A DNA stretch of 26,108 bases from Gryganskiella cystojenkinii (Eukaryota > Mortierellomycota > Mortierellomycetes > Mortierellales > Mortierellaceae), in NCBI GenBank assembly GCA_015852425.1, contig JAAAIG010000552.1, positions 404-26,511 of the forward strand, read 5' to 3'. The position numbers and the translations under genes were made by a program. The notes under the pieces were generated by a model. It was not told where the DNA came from. It ran no database searches and worked only from the letters and a program-made list of their open reading frames with translations. This document shows positions 1-10,332 of the stretch, piece after piece. Numbering within the stretch: the stretch's first letter is position 1; each line of letters starts with the position of its first letter.

Positions 1-2185
1 TTTCATGAGTGTCTCCCTGTGCGCCTGCGTGCACACAAATGAAAATTTTATTTTTCAGAGTGTCTGTCCGCCTGTCTGCGTGTGTACGATGGCACCACCG
101 TGTCCCTCGAATGTCGCAATACTTTGTCCCGATTGTCTGTTCTTTTTGGTATTCTGTACCTTATTCCATCCCTTTCTTTCACTGTCCTTTTTCATGTCTT
201 CCCATGAGATTGGGTAACACCTGGGGTTGAACAAAACACAAGGCGAAACAGTGAAACGCAAATGCGGGAAGGGAGTGGCGAAGAGATAGCCATCGATTGA
301 GAAGCGATTGACGAAGGCAGACTGAGTTTACGCTTGGTCCAAGTCCCCGAACAAAGATAACCCCTCCCTTCCACCTTTCCCCGCAAAATCACGCCCGTTG
401 ATCTACTGTACGTTGGTTGGTCTCTTGTATGCTCACTCAAAAACAAAAACAAACACAGTAAACATGTCTCTTCGTCCTTTCCCGATAATCGCCATCACGA
501 TCGTCTTTCCTTCCCCTAAAACGATAACAATGATTGATTTGCCAGCCCGGAAACACACACTCCCAACCATTTCCTATGAGTAAGAAAATAAAATTTTGAG
601 CCCTTTTTGCGCCCTCCTGCACATGCCTCGGGGTTGGGGATGCTGCTTACTATTTCAACTGCTTACTTTTCCATCACTCATGCAAGTCCATCTTTATGAA
701 CAAAAAAAAAGGGCTAGATCCGCAATATCGATTTTAGTTGCCTCGCAACAAGGAGCAAACAACAGCTTGGCCCAAGCTTCTTTGAATCGCTCGAACCCTC
801 TTGCACTTTCTCCATCCACTTGCTTTTTTGCTTCTTCGTGTTTGAGCTTTTGAGGTCACACAATTCCGTAGGTGAAAGTCGTCACCCGACAAACGGCCCT
901 CTTTCTTTGTCCCACAAGGGCTGTCAAAAATTAAGGTGAAAAAAGGTCAAGGAAGCACAAGAATGGCGTGCTTGTCTTTAACCCTACTACTGACAACCTC
1001 TGGCCCATGCGTCGACCTTTGATCTGCTTTCCTCTCCCTCCTTTGGAAAATCATAATATTTGGGCAATGCTTTCGGCTCTCTTGGTCTTTCCATTTCGTC
1101 TCTCTCCCCGCAACCGATCTTAGAAAGAGTTTGGTAGGAAGGCACCTGAAGATTGAGTCGTCCGCTCCTCTTACTCTCGCTCTCTCCCGCCGCTTTATCT
1201 GATTTCTGCAGAAACAGTCTGTGAATCGTTCACGCCGTGTTCTCGCTCACATCTCCCCTCCATTCTGTTTCTTTTTCACTTACTCGGCGAGCGAGGAAGA
1301 AAAAGAAAAGGAGATAGACCTCTTTTTAGTCCTCATGTAGATCATCTGGAAGATATTGCCAACGAAGGCAAAGCTTGCGTGTGCATGACTGATCCAAGTA
1401 GTCAAGGAAGCTAGGGTTGTCTGCGCTTGCGCCTAATCTTTCCTGCTCCCCGGAAAGTATTTTTCCAGCCTGTTCGTTGACTTAATGTTAGGACGATAAA
1501 CGGCTCAAATTGTATCCGTACCCTCGTAAGAGTGGCCCTCTTTTGACTTGACCGCCATTTTGGTCTCGAAGCACGCCACACCTTCGACAACAGTTGAAAG
1601 CTGGCGGACGTGTTGGAAAGGATACCGACGTGCGTGCGAGCACAAAGTGAATGTGTAAAGAGTTGACGCGAACAGCCATTAATCTTGTTCCCTTGCAACT
1701 CTTGCTCTCTCTCTGTCAATCGTCTCGACAAGACCATAAATACGCCACACCCTCTCCGTCGAATAGAATAATAAATCATAAGAAAACAACACAGTTAGTC
1801 TAAGGGCCAACGTGTTTACTCAGATCGAGCTTTATTCATGCAACATGGCCGTTATTAATCCACAGGTCGATCGTTCGAGCTAAAAAAAAAAAAAGAGAAC
1901 TGTGGAACTATTCGACTGAAGTGAAGAGGATGGTGCAATCGGGGGCGGGTGTTCCTATCCCGGAGTTGCACGACTGTGGTTGTCTGGTGTTTTCTTTCAA
2001 GTGTTTTACGAAAGGAGGCAAAAGCAGAAGAAAACAAAATGAAAACATTAAAAAAAAGGACGATCATGCTAGGCAAAGGTAAACTATCGTAACCTGTTGT
2101 GCCGTGGCGCAGACACGCGCACGGGTTTCCATCTAGAGGAGCAGTCACCGAAAAAAGTAACTCGAACTCACTCTCTCCGTTCGCT
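1..2185. other. Intergenic, no supportable gene
   Basis: No frame here has recognisable domain content or a plausible exon chain. The sequence is biased and pyrimidine-rich in places (for example around 1080-1270). Two related GT-rich stretches, roughly 8-35 and 58-88, look like a diverged short duplication. A minus-strand frame at 1411-1779 is basic and low in recognisable structure, and I do not accept it as a gene. The last 300 bases are downstream of MGMT and probably include its 3' untranslated region. Confidence 0.6.
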
Positions 2186-3046
2186 TTAGACTTCCTTGGT
2201 AGCGACAATCTTCTTGGGCACCTTGAAATCCTTAAAGATTACTTGATCTCTGGTCTTCTTGAGGACATGGTCAGTCTCATCAAAGACGACACCCTCATGA
2301 TAAAGCTTGGCTTTCTTGTTATCAATCTTTTCACCTTCACCCCATTGACCCATAAAGCCACCGATGTACAACTTGGAGTCAAGAACGCGATGGCAAGGGA
2401 CAGGAAGAGGAGCGTAGGGGTTGATCTTCAATGCTTGACCTACAGCTCTTGAAGAAGAGTTCAAGGCGTCCGAGATGTGTTTGTAGGTCGAAATTTGGCC
2501 CTTTGGAATCTATATCAAAAAAAAGAGCACAAGAACACGGTCTGTTGAGTCAATCGTCGTTCACGACCGCCACTGTCAACAGTAACGCAAACACGCAAAT
2601 AAGCAAAAGAGGTCCAAGGTCTCTTACCTGTGCGCAGAGGTCGTAGACCTGGAACTGGAACGGTGTCACCTTGCGACCTGTGTGTCTGTTCATGGCCGCC
2701 TCTCGTTCTTTGACAGATCGTGGGTAAGGGTGAACGGCTGTGTTGTAAAACAAAACGAAAAACGGATAGAGGAGTACCAGTCAGTTTACATAGGTTTACT
2801 TAACAGGAGAGAAAGATCAACATCGGGCGAGTATACTTTTCGCTTACTGGCGATGTCTTCGTCAACAGCGACTGGGATCTTTGCTTGCTTCAAGTCCGAG
2901 TCGGTCTTTTGACCAAGAACAACAATAGGGGACAAAGAAGCGGTGGCCTTCTTGACGCTCTTAAGCGGTGCTGATGAGATGAATGGGTTCGACGAAGCCG
3001 TAGCCAGAGTCGATGCAGTGCGTTTTGTGATTTTAGTAGCGGGCAT
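2186..3046 (-). CDS. MGMT: O6-methylguanine-DNA methyltransferase
   Basis: Suicide repair protein that moves the alkyl group from O6-alkylguanine in DNA to its own cysteine, in the nucleus. Three exons join in phase: 2848-3046, 2628-2737 and 2186-2509, with introns starting GTAAGC and GTAAGA and ending CAG and TAG. The product is about 210 residues, close to the human enzyme. The C-terminal DNA-binding and catalytic domain is clear: FQFQVYDL (93-100), IPKGQISTY (104-112), RAVGQALKINP (124-134, with the family's arginine finger) and the active site PCHRV (141-145, Cys142 as acceptor). The first 67 residues are Lys/Ser/Ala-rich and do not resemble the usual N-terminal domain. It is divergently transcribed from the NUFIP1-like gene. 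The family assignment is secure; the exact start rests on the only good upstream ATG. Confidence 0.95.
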
Positions 3047-3416
3047 GGTTATAATTGTTGAATGAAATCAGTTGCAAGGCGAAGCTTTAATGAAAGTTAA
3101 TTGTTGTGCGAAAGAATGAAGAGGAGAATTGGTCGTTTGACGTTGGCTGTGGGAACTTTTATTTGACTCTTTGAAGCAGTGGACTGCGCGGAAAGCGACG
3201 CAGTGTTTGGTGGCGAACATTGTCAGTTCAGTTCAGTTGATTTGTCACAGTCACGGGAGTAATTGAAAGAGTGACAGTCACAAGTAACAACACCCATCGA
3301 AAAAAAAAAAAAAAAACGTGGCATTGGCAGAGAGCATGCTCCAGCTTCTCTCTGTATTTCCATTTCTCCTTCACTTCATTACCGGATCAGCCAGCCATCG
3401 ACACATTACTATTCAC
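3047..3416. promoter_or_regulatory. Shared divergent promoter region
   Basis: These 370 bases separate the start codons of two divergently transcribed genes (MGMT and NUFIP1-like), so both promoters must lie here or overlap it. Visible elements are a tandem CAGTT repeat near 3225-3240, repeated GTGACAGTCACA-like half-sites near 3245-3285, and a run of 16 A at 3301-3316. From 3318 the reading frame of the NUFIP1-like protein is already open. No clear TATA box is seen. Confidence 0.55.
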
Positions 3417-5717
3417 ATGGACCAGTATTACTATCAACAAAGTCAGCAAGGTCGACAAGGTCAGAAGCAAGGCCAATCAGCACAACAGAATAACCAGCAA
3501 TGGTATCAGGGACAACAGCAAGGAGATGCCTCCCACGGTCAACAATACCAACACTACGACGCTGCAGCCTACCAGGCTTACTATGATCAATACCAACACT
3601 ATTATGCGCAACAACAAGCACCCGTTGATAGTGCGGCCTTCACTGCCCTCGCTTCCGCACTCCCACCCTCGTACAGCACGCCTTTACCACCTGCCAAGGT
3701 TACGAAACCGAACGCGCCATCGTCGACGACCATCAGATCAAAAGACGATCCCCTGGCTCAGATCCAAGCTCAATACCGATCCTCGACTCAATTGGGCGCC
3801 GCTGCGGCGTCTTCTGTGACGGCAGCCCTTTTCAAGTCGTCTTCTACCACTGCCTCCTCAGTATCAGGAACTACGGACTCGACGCCACACCTGTACACGC
3901 CTGTGAACACGCCATCAGCAATCGCCTCCACTAACGACAAGAAACGGAAGAACGAGTCGTCTTCCTCATCAACCATGATGGATACGGATTGGTACTCGTC
4001 CTACAAGGCTCCCAGTGCTCAGGAAAGAAAGGCGGCCCTGTCGGCCACACCATCCATAAGAACACCTCTACCACCCAAACCACAAGTCACCATGAACAAC
4101 AATCCCAGGAACAATAGAAATCAGAATCAACGCGGAGGCAAACAGCAGGGCTCTCACAATAATAGACAGGATCACAAGCAATCGAAACAGAACATCCAGA
4201 CAACAGATACAGCTTCTACAACAGAGCAGGACGACTCGGCTGATTCAGGGTTTCACTGCGATGCCTGTGATGTGACCTTTCACGAGGAAGCCAAACTCAA
4301 AGTTCATATCGTAGCGCATCGGTCCTGTCCAGATTGTGCCTACAAAGCGTCACCAAGTTTAGTCAGTGAACATCGAAAATTAACCCATGGAGCCAACAGC
4401 AAAGATAACGAAAGCGAGACGGCAACAGCAGGAGGAGGAACTACTAAGTCCTCGTCATTATCAGAAGCACAAGCAACGGGATCATCAAGGCCAGTTTCAT
4501 CATCATCATTATCATCTGCACGACCTGCAGCTGCCTCAAAACCGTCAATCAAACCAGAATTGTTACATCCTTTAACACCGACTTTGAATACCCCAGAGGA
4601 TATTGCAGCCTGGATTGCTCTTCGACGGAAACAGTGGCCTACAGAATCGAATATTCAAAAAAAGGTAAAAAAAAAAAAAAAATGAAAAAGAAAAAAGAGA
4701 TAGTATCCTCCTCACTAACACCAGATGTAATAAAAAACGCCAATTGTGATATGACTTTATGACTAATATTTTTTTATTTTCCTTTCCTTTTAAACTATTA
4801 TAGGAGCAAGAGCGTCAGGAGATGATTGCGAAGGGTCAAATTGTCGATACACCGGCAAAGGGCAAATTCGACAATAAGAACAAGAACAAGAACCAGAAAC
4901 AGATGACCTGGAAACAACGGCAGGAAGAAGCTCGCGCGCAGAAGAAGGCCAAGTTGGAGGAGAATGCTGCTGGTACAACTTCTGAATCAACGACCTCAAC
5001 AAGCACGGATGTCATCATGACTGAACCATCAACATCGGCGACAGAGCCTAAGGAGTCCAATGGTGAAGGAAACGAGGGAGATGAGGACGAGGACATGGAT
5101 CCAGTTCAGGATGCGATCACGTCCAAGGATCCTTCTGCCATGGGTAAAGTCCTCTTGCCAACGGAACGAGCTCAGAGACCGAAGAGAGCATGTCGTTATT
5201 TCTTGAAGGGAACATGCCACAAAGGTGACAAATGTACTTGGTCGCATGATGTTGCATTAGCGGTAAGCGTCCTTTTGTCTGTTTACAAATGTCCAGTTGA
5301 GATAAATGTATGGTCTGAGGGGGGGAAAGGAATCGACGTGCTAATTCCTGTTTTTATTTTGCATGACAATAGGCCAAAGTCCAGAAGAGTGTCCAGGCAT
5401 CTGTAAAGACTGAGGTGTTCCGGACCAGACCGTCTTTGTTACAGATGGTAAGATGCAGATCATGTTGCGGGAGAATTCATTTGACAAAGATCTTGGGGGA
5501 AACGTTACCTAGTGTATTAACGTCAAATTGTCTTTTTTTTATTTTATTTCCCCTCTGCGTATAGCTTCTCTCTGGCGAGATCAAACAGGAGAAGAATGTG
5601 CTCCTGGAGGCTATGCGGTATATTGTAGATAGCAACTTTTTTGAGAGGCAGGAACCGACAGGATCACTCGTTCAGGAGATCGATGAGGGTACTACCGTGG
5701 ATACCTCGGTTATGTAG
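3417..5717 (+). CDS. NUFIP1: NUFIP1-like zinc-finger protein (snoRNP assembly)
   Basis: Four exons join in phase 0: 3417-4664, 4804-5262, 5373-5447 and 5565-5717 (about 644 residues); all introns are GT-AG. Order: Gln/Tyr-rich N terminus (1-75), Ser/Thr/Ala-rich linker, a C2H2 finger (C-X2-C-X12-H-X3-H, about 278-300), a second Cys/His segment (about 303-325), the conserved NUFIP1 segment with TPEDIAAWIALRRKQWP (about 390-410), a Lys/Gln-rich helix, an acidic stretch, a CCCH finger (C-X7-C-X5-C-X3-H, about 543-565) and a conserved tail with RPSLLQMLLSGEIKQEKN. NUFIP1/Rsa1 proteins act in box C/D snoRNP assembly in the nucleus; that role is inferred from the family. An in-frame ATG at 3318 would add a hydrophobic leader, but 3417 fits a nuclear protein better. 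A decayed copy of the last exons lies at 19018-19345. Confidence 0.88.
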
Positions 5718-6542
5718 ACCTTTTATCACTAAACCACGAATGCCCCTCTTCTCGCCTGTGACTATCAATGTTTTGCAGGTGCCTCTTTTTTTCTATACGG
5801 CGACTTTTCCATTACGAAAACAACATAAAAGGAGCGATGAGGTTTAGTCAGTAGAGCGCGGCGAAGAAGGAATCGTGTCTGGAGGAGGGGAACAAGGGCT
5901 ACTGGCTGAGGCTTTAAGAAATAATCGGATTGGATCCCCTTGGGGTAGAGTTGTAACAAGTGCACTCAGAAGTGGATGGCCATTGTTTGTACTTTGCAGA
6001 TCGGCAAAGCCAATCGAGAGACTGGAAATCAACAGAAATGTATGGAGCGACGTTGGACAGAAACAGTAATTGTGTAGGCAGACCAAAGATCTCGACAGCC
6101 CTTTTTTTGGGGCTTATTGGTGTTTTAAAACGGCTCGATAGCTGTCTGATTGTTAAGTATATCGACCCTTGGGAAAGTTGCGCTTGCACGCTCATGTTTT
6201 TTAAAAGGCAATCGTCCAATATATTCATCGAACTAGCTGTTAAACAAAGGTTTGGTGGCGAGTGACAGGGATGTGCTATTGAGACGAGAAGAGAGTACAG
6301 TAGTGAAGAAGAAACAGAGAAGAATGAAAGAAACGGGTCAGCGATTCACAATTTTGGTGTTCACGTTATCGAGTTGGGCACTATAAATAGACTAGATGGA
6401 TAGATAGATTTATATTGATGGCCACATCACCAGCCGGTGAACCAGGGAATGTACTGCCGGTATGAAGCGGCCGAGGAAAGAGATCGATTCTTGAACGTCT
6501 AGATGAAAACGGGAGGCATAGCAAGGTGAAAGTGAGGGTCTA
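5718..6542. other. Intergenic 3' flank of NUFIP1-like gene
   Basis: No gene I can support. The first 50 bases after the stop are the part shared with the decayed copy near 19300-19345. A 64-codon plus-strand frame at 5875-6069 is open, but it has no recognisable domain and no splice partner. Confidence 0.5.
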
Positions 6543-6676
6543 GAGGCCGAAAAAAATATTCGCGCTAATATAGAATAGAAGAAACTGAATCGGAAATTTG
6601 GTTGCACAGGCACAATCGGCCGTCAACTGAACTGAAGTTCTTCTATTCTATATTAGCGCGTATTTTTTTCGGCCTC
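6543..6676. mobile_element. TA-flanked hairpin element (MITE-like)
   Basis: A 134-base unit made almost entirely of two inverted arms, 6543-6586 and 6636-6676, around a loop of about 50 bases. The arms begin GAGGCCGAAAAAAATA and its complement, and match apart from a two-base and a one-base indel. The unit is bordered on both sides by TA (6541-6542 and 6677-6678), as expected for a TA target-site duplication of the Tc1/mariner type. It has no coding capacity, so it would be a non-autonomous MITE or foldback element. A bidirectional transcription terminator is an alternative reading, but it lies 0.8 kb from the nearest stop. Confidence 0.6.
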
Positions 6677-6678
6677 TA

Positions 6679-7460
6679 TTTATAATACCATTGCGAGAGT
6701 TGGCAAAAAGGGGTTGTTGCATGCGACACTACGACGTGAAAGAAGAAAAATCTTCCTTCTCGATGGCTGTCTAATTGCCCGTCACACTCAAACCGTCCCA
6801 ACCAATCCTAAAAAACGCATTTGTTTGGGTCGCACACAAAATTCAGGGGACAACGGCGTTGGGTTGTTTTTAGTTGTGATCTTGTTTTTTTTTGGCCCTG
6901 CTCTTTTGTTTGGGGGTTTTGTTCTCACACGAGTACTCTTCTCACACGATGACTTGTCGTCCACCGGAATTGGGCTCAAGCTCTTGCTCACTCTTCTTGC
7001 TCAGCTTTATGCTCCTGTTCCTTTTCTTGTTCCTGCTCTCATCCAAAGTAAAAGTTGTCTCCAAATCTGGGTCGTTTTTTCAGAAACGTCGGCAGTGGCG
7101 ACTAGAGGAATCTTGCCAGCACAAGAAGATTGACTGACTATTGTTTTATGTCCCTCATCGCAGGATCTCTGGCGAAAAATTGGTCCATCCCAACGAGGCC
7201 TGAGTGAAAAAAAATTCAGCCCCGGGTCGACTCTGAGTTCTAGGCCGATGCTTGCTCACAAGGTGGTAAACAGTGCAGCCAATGTTAAGGTTTGGGCCTT
7301 TAGCATGGGCAACTTTACCCCTCGTGGACACAAATTCCCAAAATTATTGTTCGCACCGCCGAATGAACGGTGCCCAAGTGCCTGGGGTTTGTTGATGCTA
7401 ATTTAACTTTGTTATTCCTCGGATTTTTCATCACTTCTCTGTGAGCATCGATCACCCCTT
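6679..7460. other. Intergenic, upstream of phosphoesterase gene
   Basis: No gene I can support. A 139-codon frame at 6714-7133 has long Leu/Val/Phe stretches but no signal-peptide logic, conserved motif or splice context; I treat it as chance. Confidence 0.45.
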
Positions 7461-7469
7461 AGTCGTTAC

Positions 7470-7633
7470 AACTGTCTTCTCTTTCTTTTTCCCTTTCTTC
7501 TTCCTTTTCTTCTTCCCTTTCTTCTTCTCTTTCTTCTTCTCTTTCTTCTTCCCTTCGCCATCCTTCTCTTTTTCTCTCTCCCCCACATCGCTCATCCTCA
7601 TTCCCCTCCTTTGCTCCCACCCTCTTCTCATCA
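7470..7633 (+). promoter_or_regulatory. Pyrimidine-rich core promoter / 5' leader
   Basis: A nearly pure CT tract built from repeats of CTTTCTTCTT-like units (7475-7580) runs up to the phosphoesterase start codon at 7634. Such CT blocks immediately upstream of highly expressed fungal genes often mark the transcription start region. The tract also keeps all frames open on both strands here, which creates spurious low-complexity frames. Confidence 0.6.
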
Positions 7634-8695
7634 ATGGTTAAACTGGCTCCTACCTTGGCCCTCTTGGCTGTCACCGCATTGGTCTCCGCCGCCCCCAAGG
7701 GCAAATGGTTCGACTCAATTGGCATTATCATGTCTGAAAACGAGGACTTCTGGTTGACGACGCAGCAGCCTGCTTTCCAAGCCTTGGCTGCCCAAGGGAC
7801 GTTGACGTCCAATTACTTTGGCCTGTCGCACGTCTCGGAGCAAAACTATGCCGCAGTCCTGACTGGAGTCTTGGACCCTAAAATTTACCGAGGTGATGCG
7901 AGTGCTCCTGCCAACCTCAACATCACTTACCCTACCATTTTGGACCAACTTAAGGCCAATGGCTTGACCTACAAGCAGTACACAGAGTCTTATCCCGGTG
8001 GATGCTACCTTGGTGACATGTACCCCGATGACCCATCTACTGCTCTCTACTACAAGCGTCACGCTCCTTTCAACATGATTTCTGCCCTCCGTGGTACACC
8101 CGAATGCTTGACCGCCATCGGAACCTATGATGACTTTGCCACCGATGTCGCGAAGGGTACCTTGCCCAACTACTTTTGGATCATCCCCAACGACCTCCAC
8201 AACACTCATACGGCTGATACATCCTCGAATCCTTTTGTCGACGCTGATCCTTGGACTGCTACCGAAGGTCCAAAGTGGCTTGCTGCGGCTAAATCAGCTA
8301 ATGCTCTCTTTGTCAACACGTGGGACGAGTCTCGCTGCGACAATACCGCCAAGTATCCCTGTGGTACTCATACTGACCAGCAGATTGCCACTATTCTTTG
8401 GGGTCCCATGGTCCCGAAGAACGCCACCAACGACAAGCGTTGGGACCATTTCTCAATCGCCCGTACTGTCGAAGACAACTGGGGATTGAAACCCCTCTCG
8501 ACTGCAGATACCAACGCAACCGCATTTGACTTTTTGTTGGCCAATCCCGGCCCGAGGGGCAACACTGGTTCCAGCACCAGCTCGAGTGGCGCTCCCAAGC
8601 CCTCCACAACCACCTCTTCTGCTTCCTCCATGGCCAAGGCTTCCATGGGACTTGGCCTAATGGGGCTGATGGCCGGATTGCTGAATGTCTTTTAA
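7634..8695 (+). CDS. Secreted phosphoesterase (acid-phosphatase type), GPI-anchored
   Basis: An intact single exon of 353 residues. A signal peptide (1-20, cleavage near SAAP) leads into a domain with hallmarks of the phosphoesterase family (Pfam PF04185, fungal acid phosphatases): SENEDFW (34-40), SNYFGLSHVSEQNYAAVLTG (59-78, metal/active-site region), HAPFNM (143-148), LPNYFWIIPNDLHNTHT (177-193) and NTWDES (228-233). Four cysteines (124, 158, 235, 243) could form two disulphides. N-glycosylation sites lie at 96, 263 and 294. From about 310 the chain turns Ser/Thr/Pro-rich and ends in a hydrophobic tail without a charged end, which suggests a GPI anchor. It probably frees phosphate from phosphomonoesters at the cell surface. 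A phospholipase-C-like activity is possible because the family includes both. Confidence 0.9.
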   Translation: MVKLAPTLALLAVTALVSAAPKGKWFDSIGIIMSENEDFWLTTQQPAFQALAAQGTLTSNYFGLSHVSEQNYAAVLTGVLDPKIYRGDASAPANLNITYPTILDQLKANGLTYKQYTESYPGGCYLGDMYPDDPSTALYYKRHAPFNMISALRGTPECLTAIGTYDDFATDVAKGTLPNYFWIIPNDLHNTHTADTSSNPFVDADPWTATEGPKWLAAAKSANALFVNTWDESRCDNTAKYPCGTHTDQQIATILWGPMVPKNATNDKRWDHFSIARTVEDNWGLKPLSTADTNATAFDFLLANPGPRGNTGSSTSSSGAPKPSTTTSSASSMAKASMGLGLMGLMAGLLNVF

Positions 8696-8957
8696 TATGT
8701 GGGACGCTATGCTAGCAGTCCGCTCCCGTCGTCCTTGCCTTGCCTTGCGGGACAAGATACGGACGGCTTTCTAATGTGTTTTTTTTTATTCAACTGGTTC
8801 AAGTAGCGCCTATGGAAAGATATTTTCTTTTTAATAATCATTATTCTGATGGCAATAAATCCTTAAACAAGCTGCCAAAATCGTATTCCCTCTTTTTTTT
8901 TTTTTTTTCTTTTTTGTGCTCGAGAGCGTGGTTGATGAACTGGAAAAGTTAAGCAAA
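8696..8957. other. 3' flank with long poly-T
   Basis: Downstream region of the phosphoesterase gene. It contains AT-rich polyadenylation-like sequence near 8820-8870 (AATAAA-like at 8854-8860) and a long T run near 8892-8910. No coding content. Confidence 0.4.
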
Positions 8958-9120
8958 TCAAGCACATTTTAGGGAACGAACTTTTTCATATCTGACATCG
9001 ATGATTTCCACAATGTAATCTGGGAAAATGACCTCCTGGCAGATTGCGGTGGGCGGCTTCCAGCCAGAATCGCGGATGTCACGGCAGTTGATGAAATGTG
9101 AGTGGATCAGGAAGGTCAAG
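8958..9120 (-). other. Coding-like open frame, possible RidA-like terminal exon
   Basis: Read on the minus strand, one frame stays open for about 54 codons and ends at a TGA (8958-8960). It contains SGWKPPTAICQEVIFPDYIV followed by an EIIDVRYEK stretch. Its ending resembles in pattern the C terminus of RidA/YjgF-type proteins (proline, V-x-V, L-P-x, VEIxxIA), but this is a weak visual match. Upstream lie homopolymers (C10, A8 near 9130-9155) and a CT microsatellite, and I found no convincing earlier exon. It could be a terminal exon of an unassigned gene or a relic. Confidence 0.25.
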
Positions 9121-9179
9121 ATGACCAACCCCCCTCCCCCCCCCCAAAAAAAAGAGGATCTAAGAGGGTGAGGTCTCTC

Positions 9180-9275
9180 CGTTGAGCCGTCCCCCTCTTC
9201 CTCACTCTCACTCTCACTCTATCCCCTGCTCTTCTGTCTCTCTCTCTCTCCCTATCTCTCTGTCTGTATTTCGTC
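9180..9275. repeat. CT-type microsatellite tract
   Basis: Runs of CACTCT followed by (TC)n and TCTCTGTCTG form a simple-sequence tract. It follows C10 and A8 homopolymers at 9130-9155, so indels in the assembly are likely here. Confidence 0.7.
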
Positions 9276-9959
9276 AAATGGCTTGTATTTCAACCAGCGA
9301 GTATCGAAGACCTGATACGGGAGATTCGAGTTGGAGCTCGGTCTGAGGTGAATTCTACGGGACAAGAGTCTGGCGGGGTGTGCAGGGAGAAGAGGAGGAA
9401 GACTAGTGTTTGTGGGGAAAAAATCTTACAAATGTTCTCCAGATAAGGCACAAAGGAACAAGGAACAAAGTGAACAAAGGGAATAAAGGGAGCGCCAGTC
9501 TTGATTTTTTTTATTTCGAGGCACTGGATGAAGAATATATTGTGTGCACTACATGAGTTTGATGTCTCTTCCTTCATTAGTCGTCAGACGCGCTGTGATC
9601 CTTTGTTTACCTGCCCTTATTATTCTAATTGATGTTATCGTGGGTATCATTGAAACAATAATCAGGGACAAAGGAGACAAAGAGGAAACGAAGAGGGAGC
9701 AGGACAGAGTTAGGGTCCGAATTGAGACTGCAGGGGTACCATTCCCATGAAAAACAAGGATCGTCGATCGACGAGGAACTTTACACATGATAGAGGCTTG
9801 GAAACAATTTCGGATTCCCTTATTGTTTGTTCTCTCTCGCAACTCAATCCCACGCGGTCGGACACGCGAATATGTCGGCTATGGGCACCCCAAGAAGGAA
9901 ATCACTGTCTTTTTCAATGGCCGCGAAATATAAGGGAGTGCGAAAGCTCTTCCCCTATC
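9276..9959. other. Intergenic, no supportable gene
   Basis: Several short frames on both strands overlap with no recognisable domain. A short plus-strand frame near 9855-9935 reads EYVGYGHPKKEITVFFNGRE. It looks protein-like but ends at a stop without splice partners. Confidence 0.4.
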
Positions 9960-10062
9960 TCCAAGGTGAGGCTAGATACGAAAAATTTAATGTATTTCCG
10001 GGGGTTGGATAAAGTCGATGAAAGGATCTCGAGGGAGAGCGTGCTCGTACTGTACATGGTGC
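9960..10062. repeat. Dispersed repeat, copy A
   Basis: About 100 bases that share an ordered series of blocks with 12723-12806: a GATAC-AAAAAT block, an ATTCCG/ATTTCCG block followed by GGTTGGATAAAG or GGTCGGATAAAG, then GGATC and GGAGAGCGTGC. Both copies are on the plus strand. The similarity is clear but diverged, so these are old copies of one dispersed sequence. Confidence 0.55.
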
Positions 10063-10332
10063 TTGCACAACCATCTAACCCCTCAACATCAACATTTTAT
10101 TTTGCTCGGCGCTCAGAGTACTCACACCCTCATTCTGCCCGTCAACTTTAACAACATTTTGTCTTCCTCATGCTATTAGGGCTGAGGATCAGTGGTATGT
10201 TCTGGCATTGGTTCTTGAGGGACTCTCTTGCATTCGGACGTACAGTACAAAGTGTGCTCCCTCTGCCAAAAAAATAGGTAAAAAGACAACAGTCCTTCAC
10301 CTTGTTTTTATTGTTTTCTCTTATTTATTTTT
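10063..10332. other. 3' flank of small surface protein gene
   Basis: AT-rich sequence downstream (on the minus strand) of the small cysteine-rich gene. It probably holds its 3' untranslated region and polyadenylation signals. No coding content seen. Confidence 0.4.

Noticed and set aside
1411..1779. 122-codon minus-strand frame
   Set aside because: Basic, no recognisable motif, no splice partners, and overlapped by another frame of equal quality.
6714..7133. 139-codon plus-strand frame with hydrophobic stretches
   Set aside because: Hydrophobic text comes from T-rich sequence; no conserved motif and no promoter or splice context.
7452..7812. Lys/Glu-rich minus-strand frames
   Set aside because: They arise from the CT tract upstream of the phosphoesterase gene.
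9747..10151. 134-codon plus-strand frame
   Set aside because: It runs through the dispersed repeat, and the second repeat copy does not keep this frame open.
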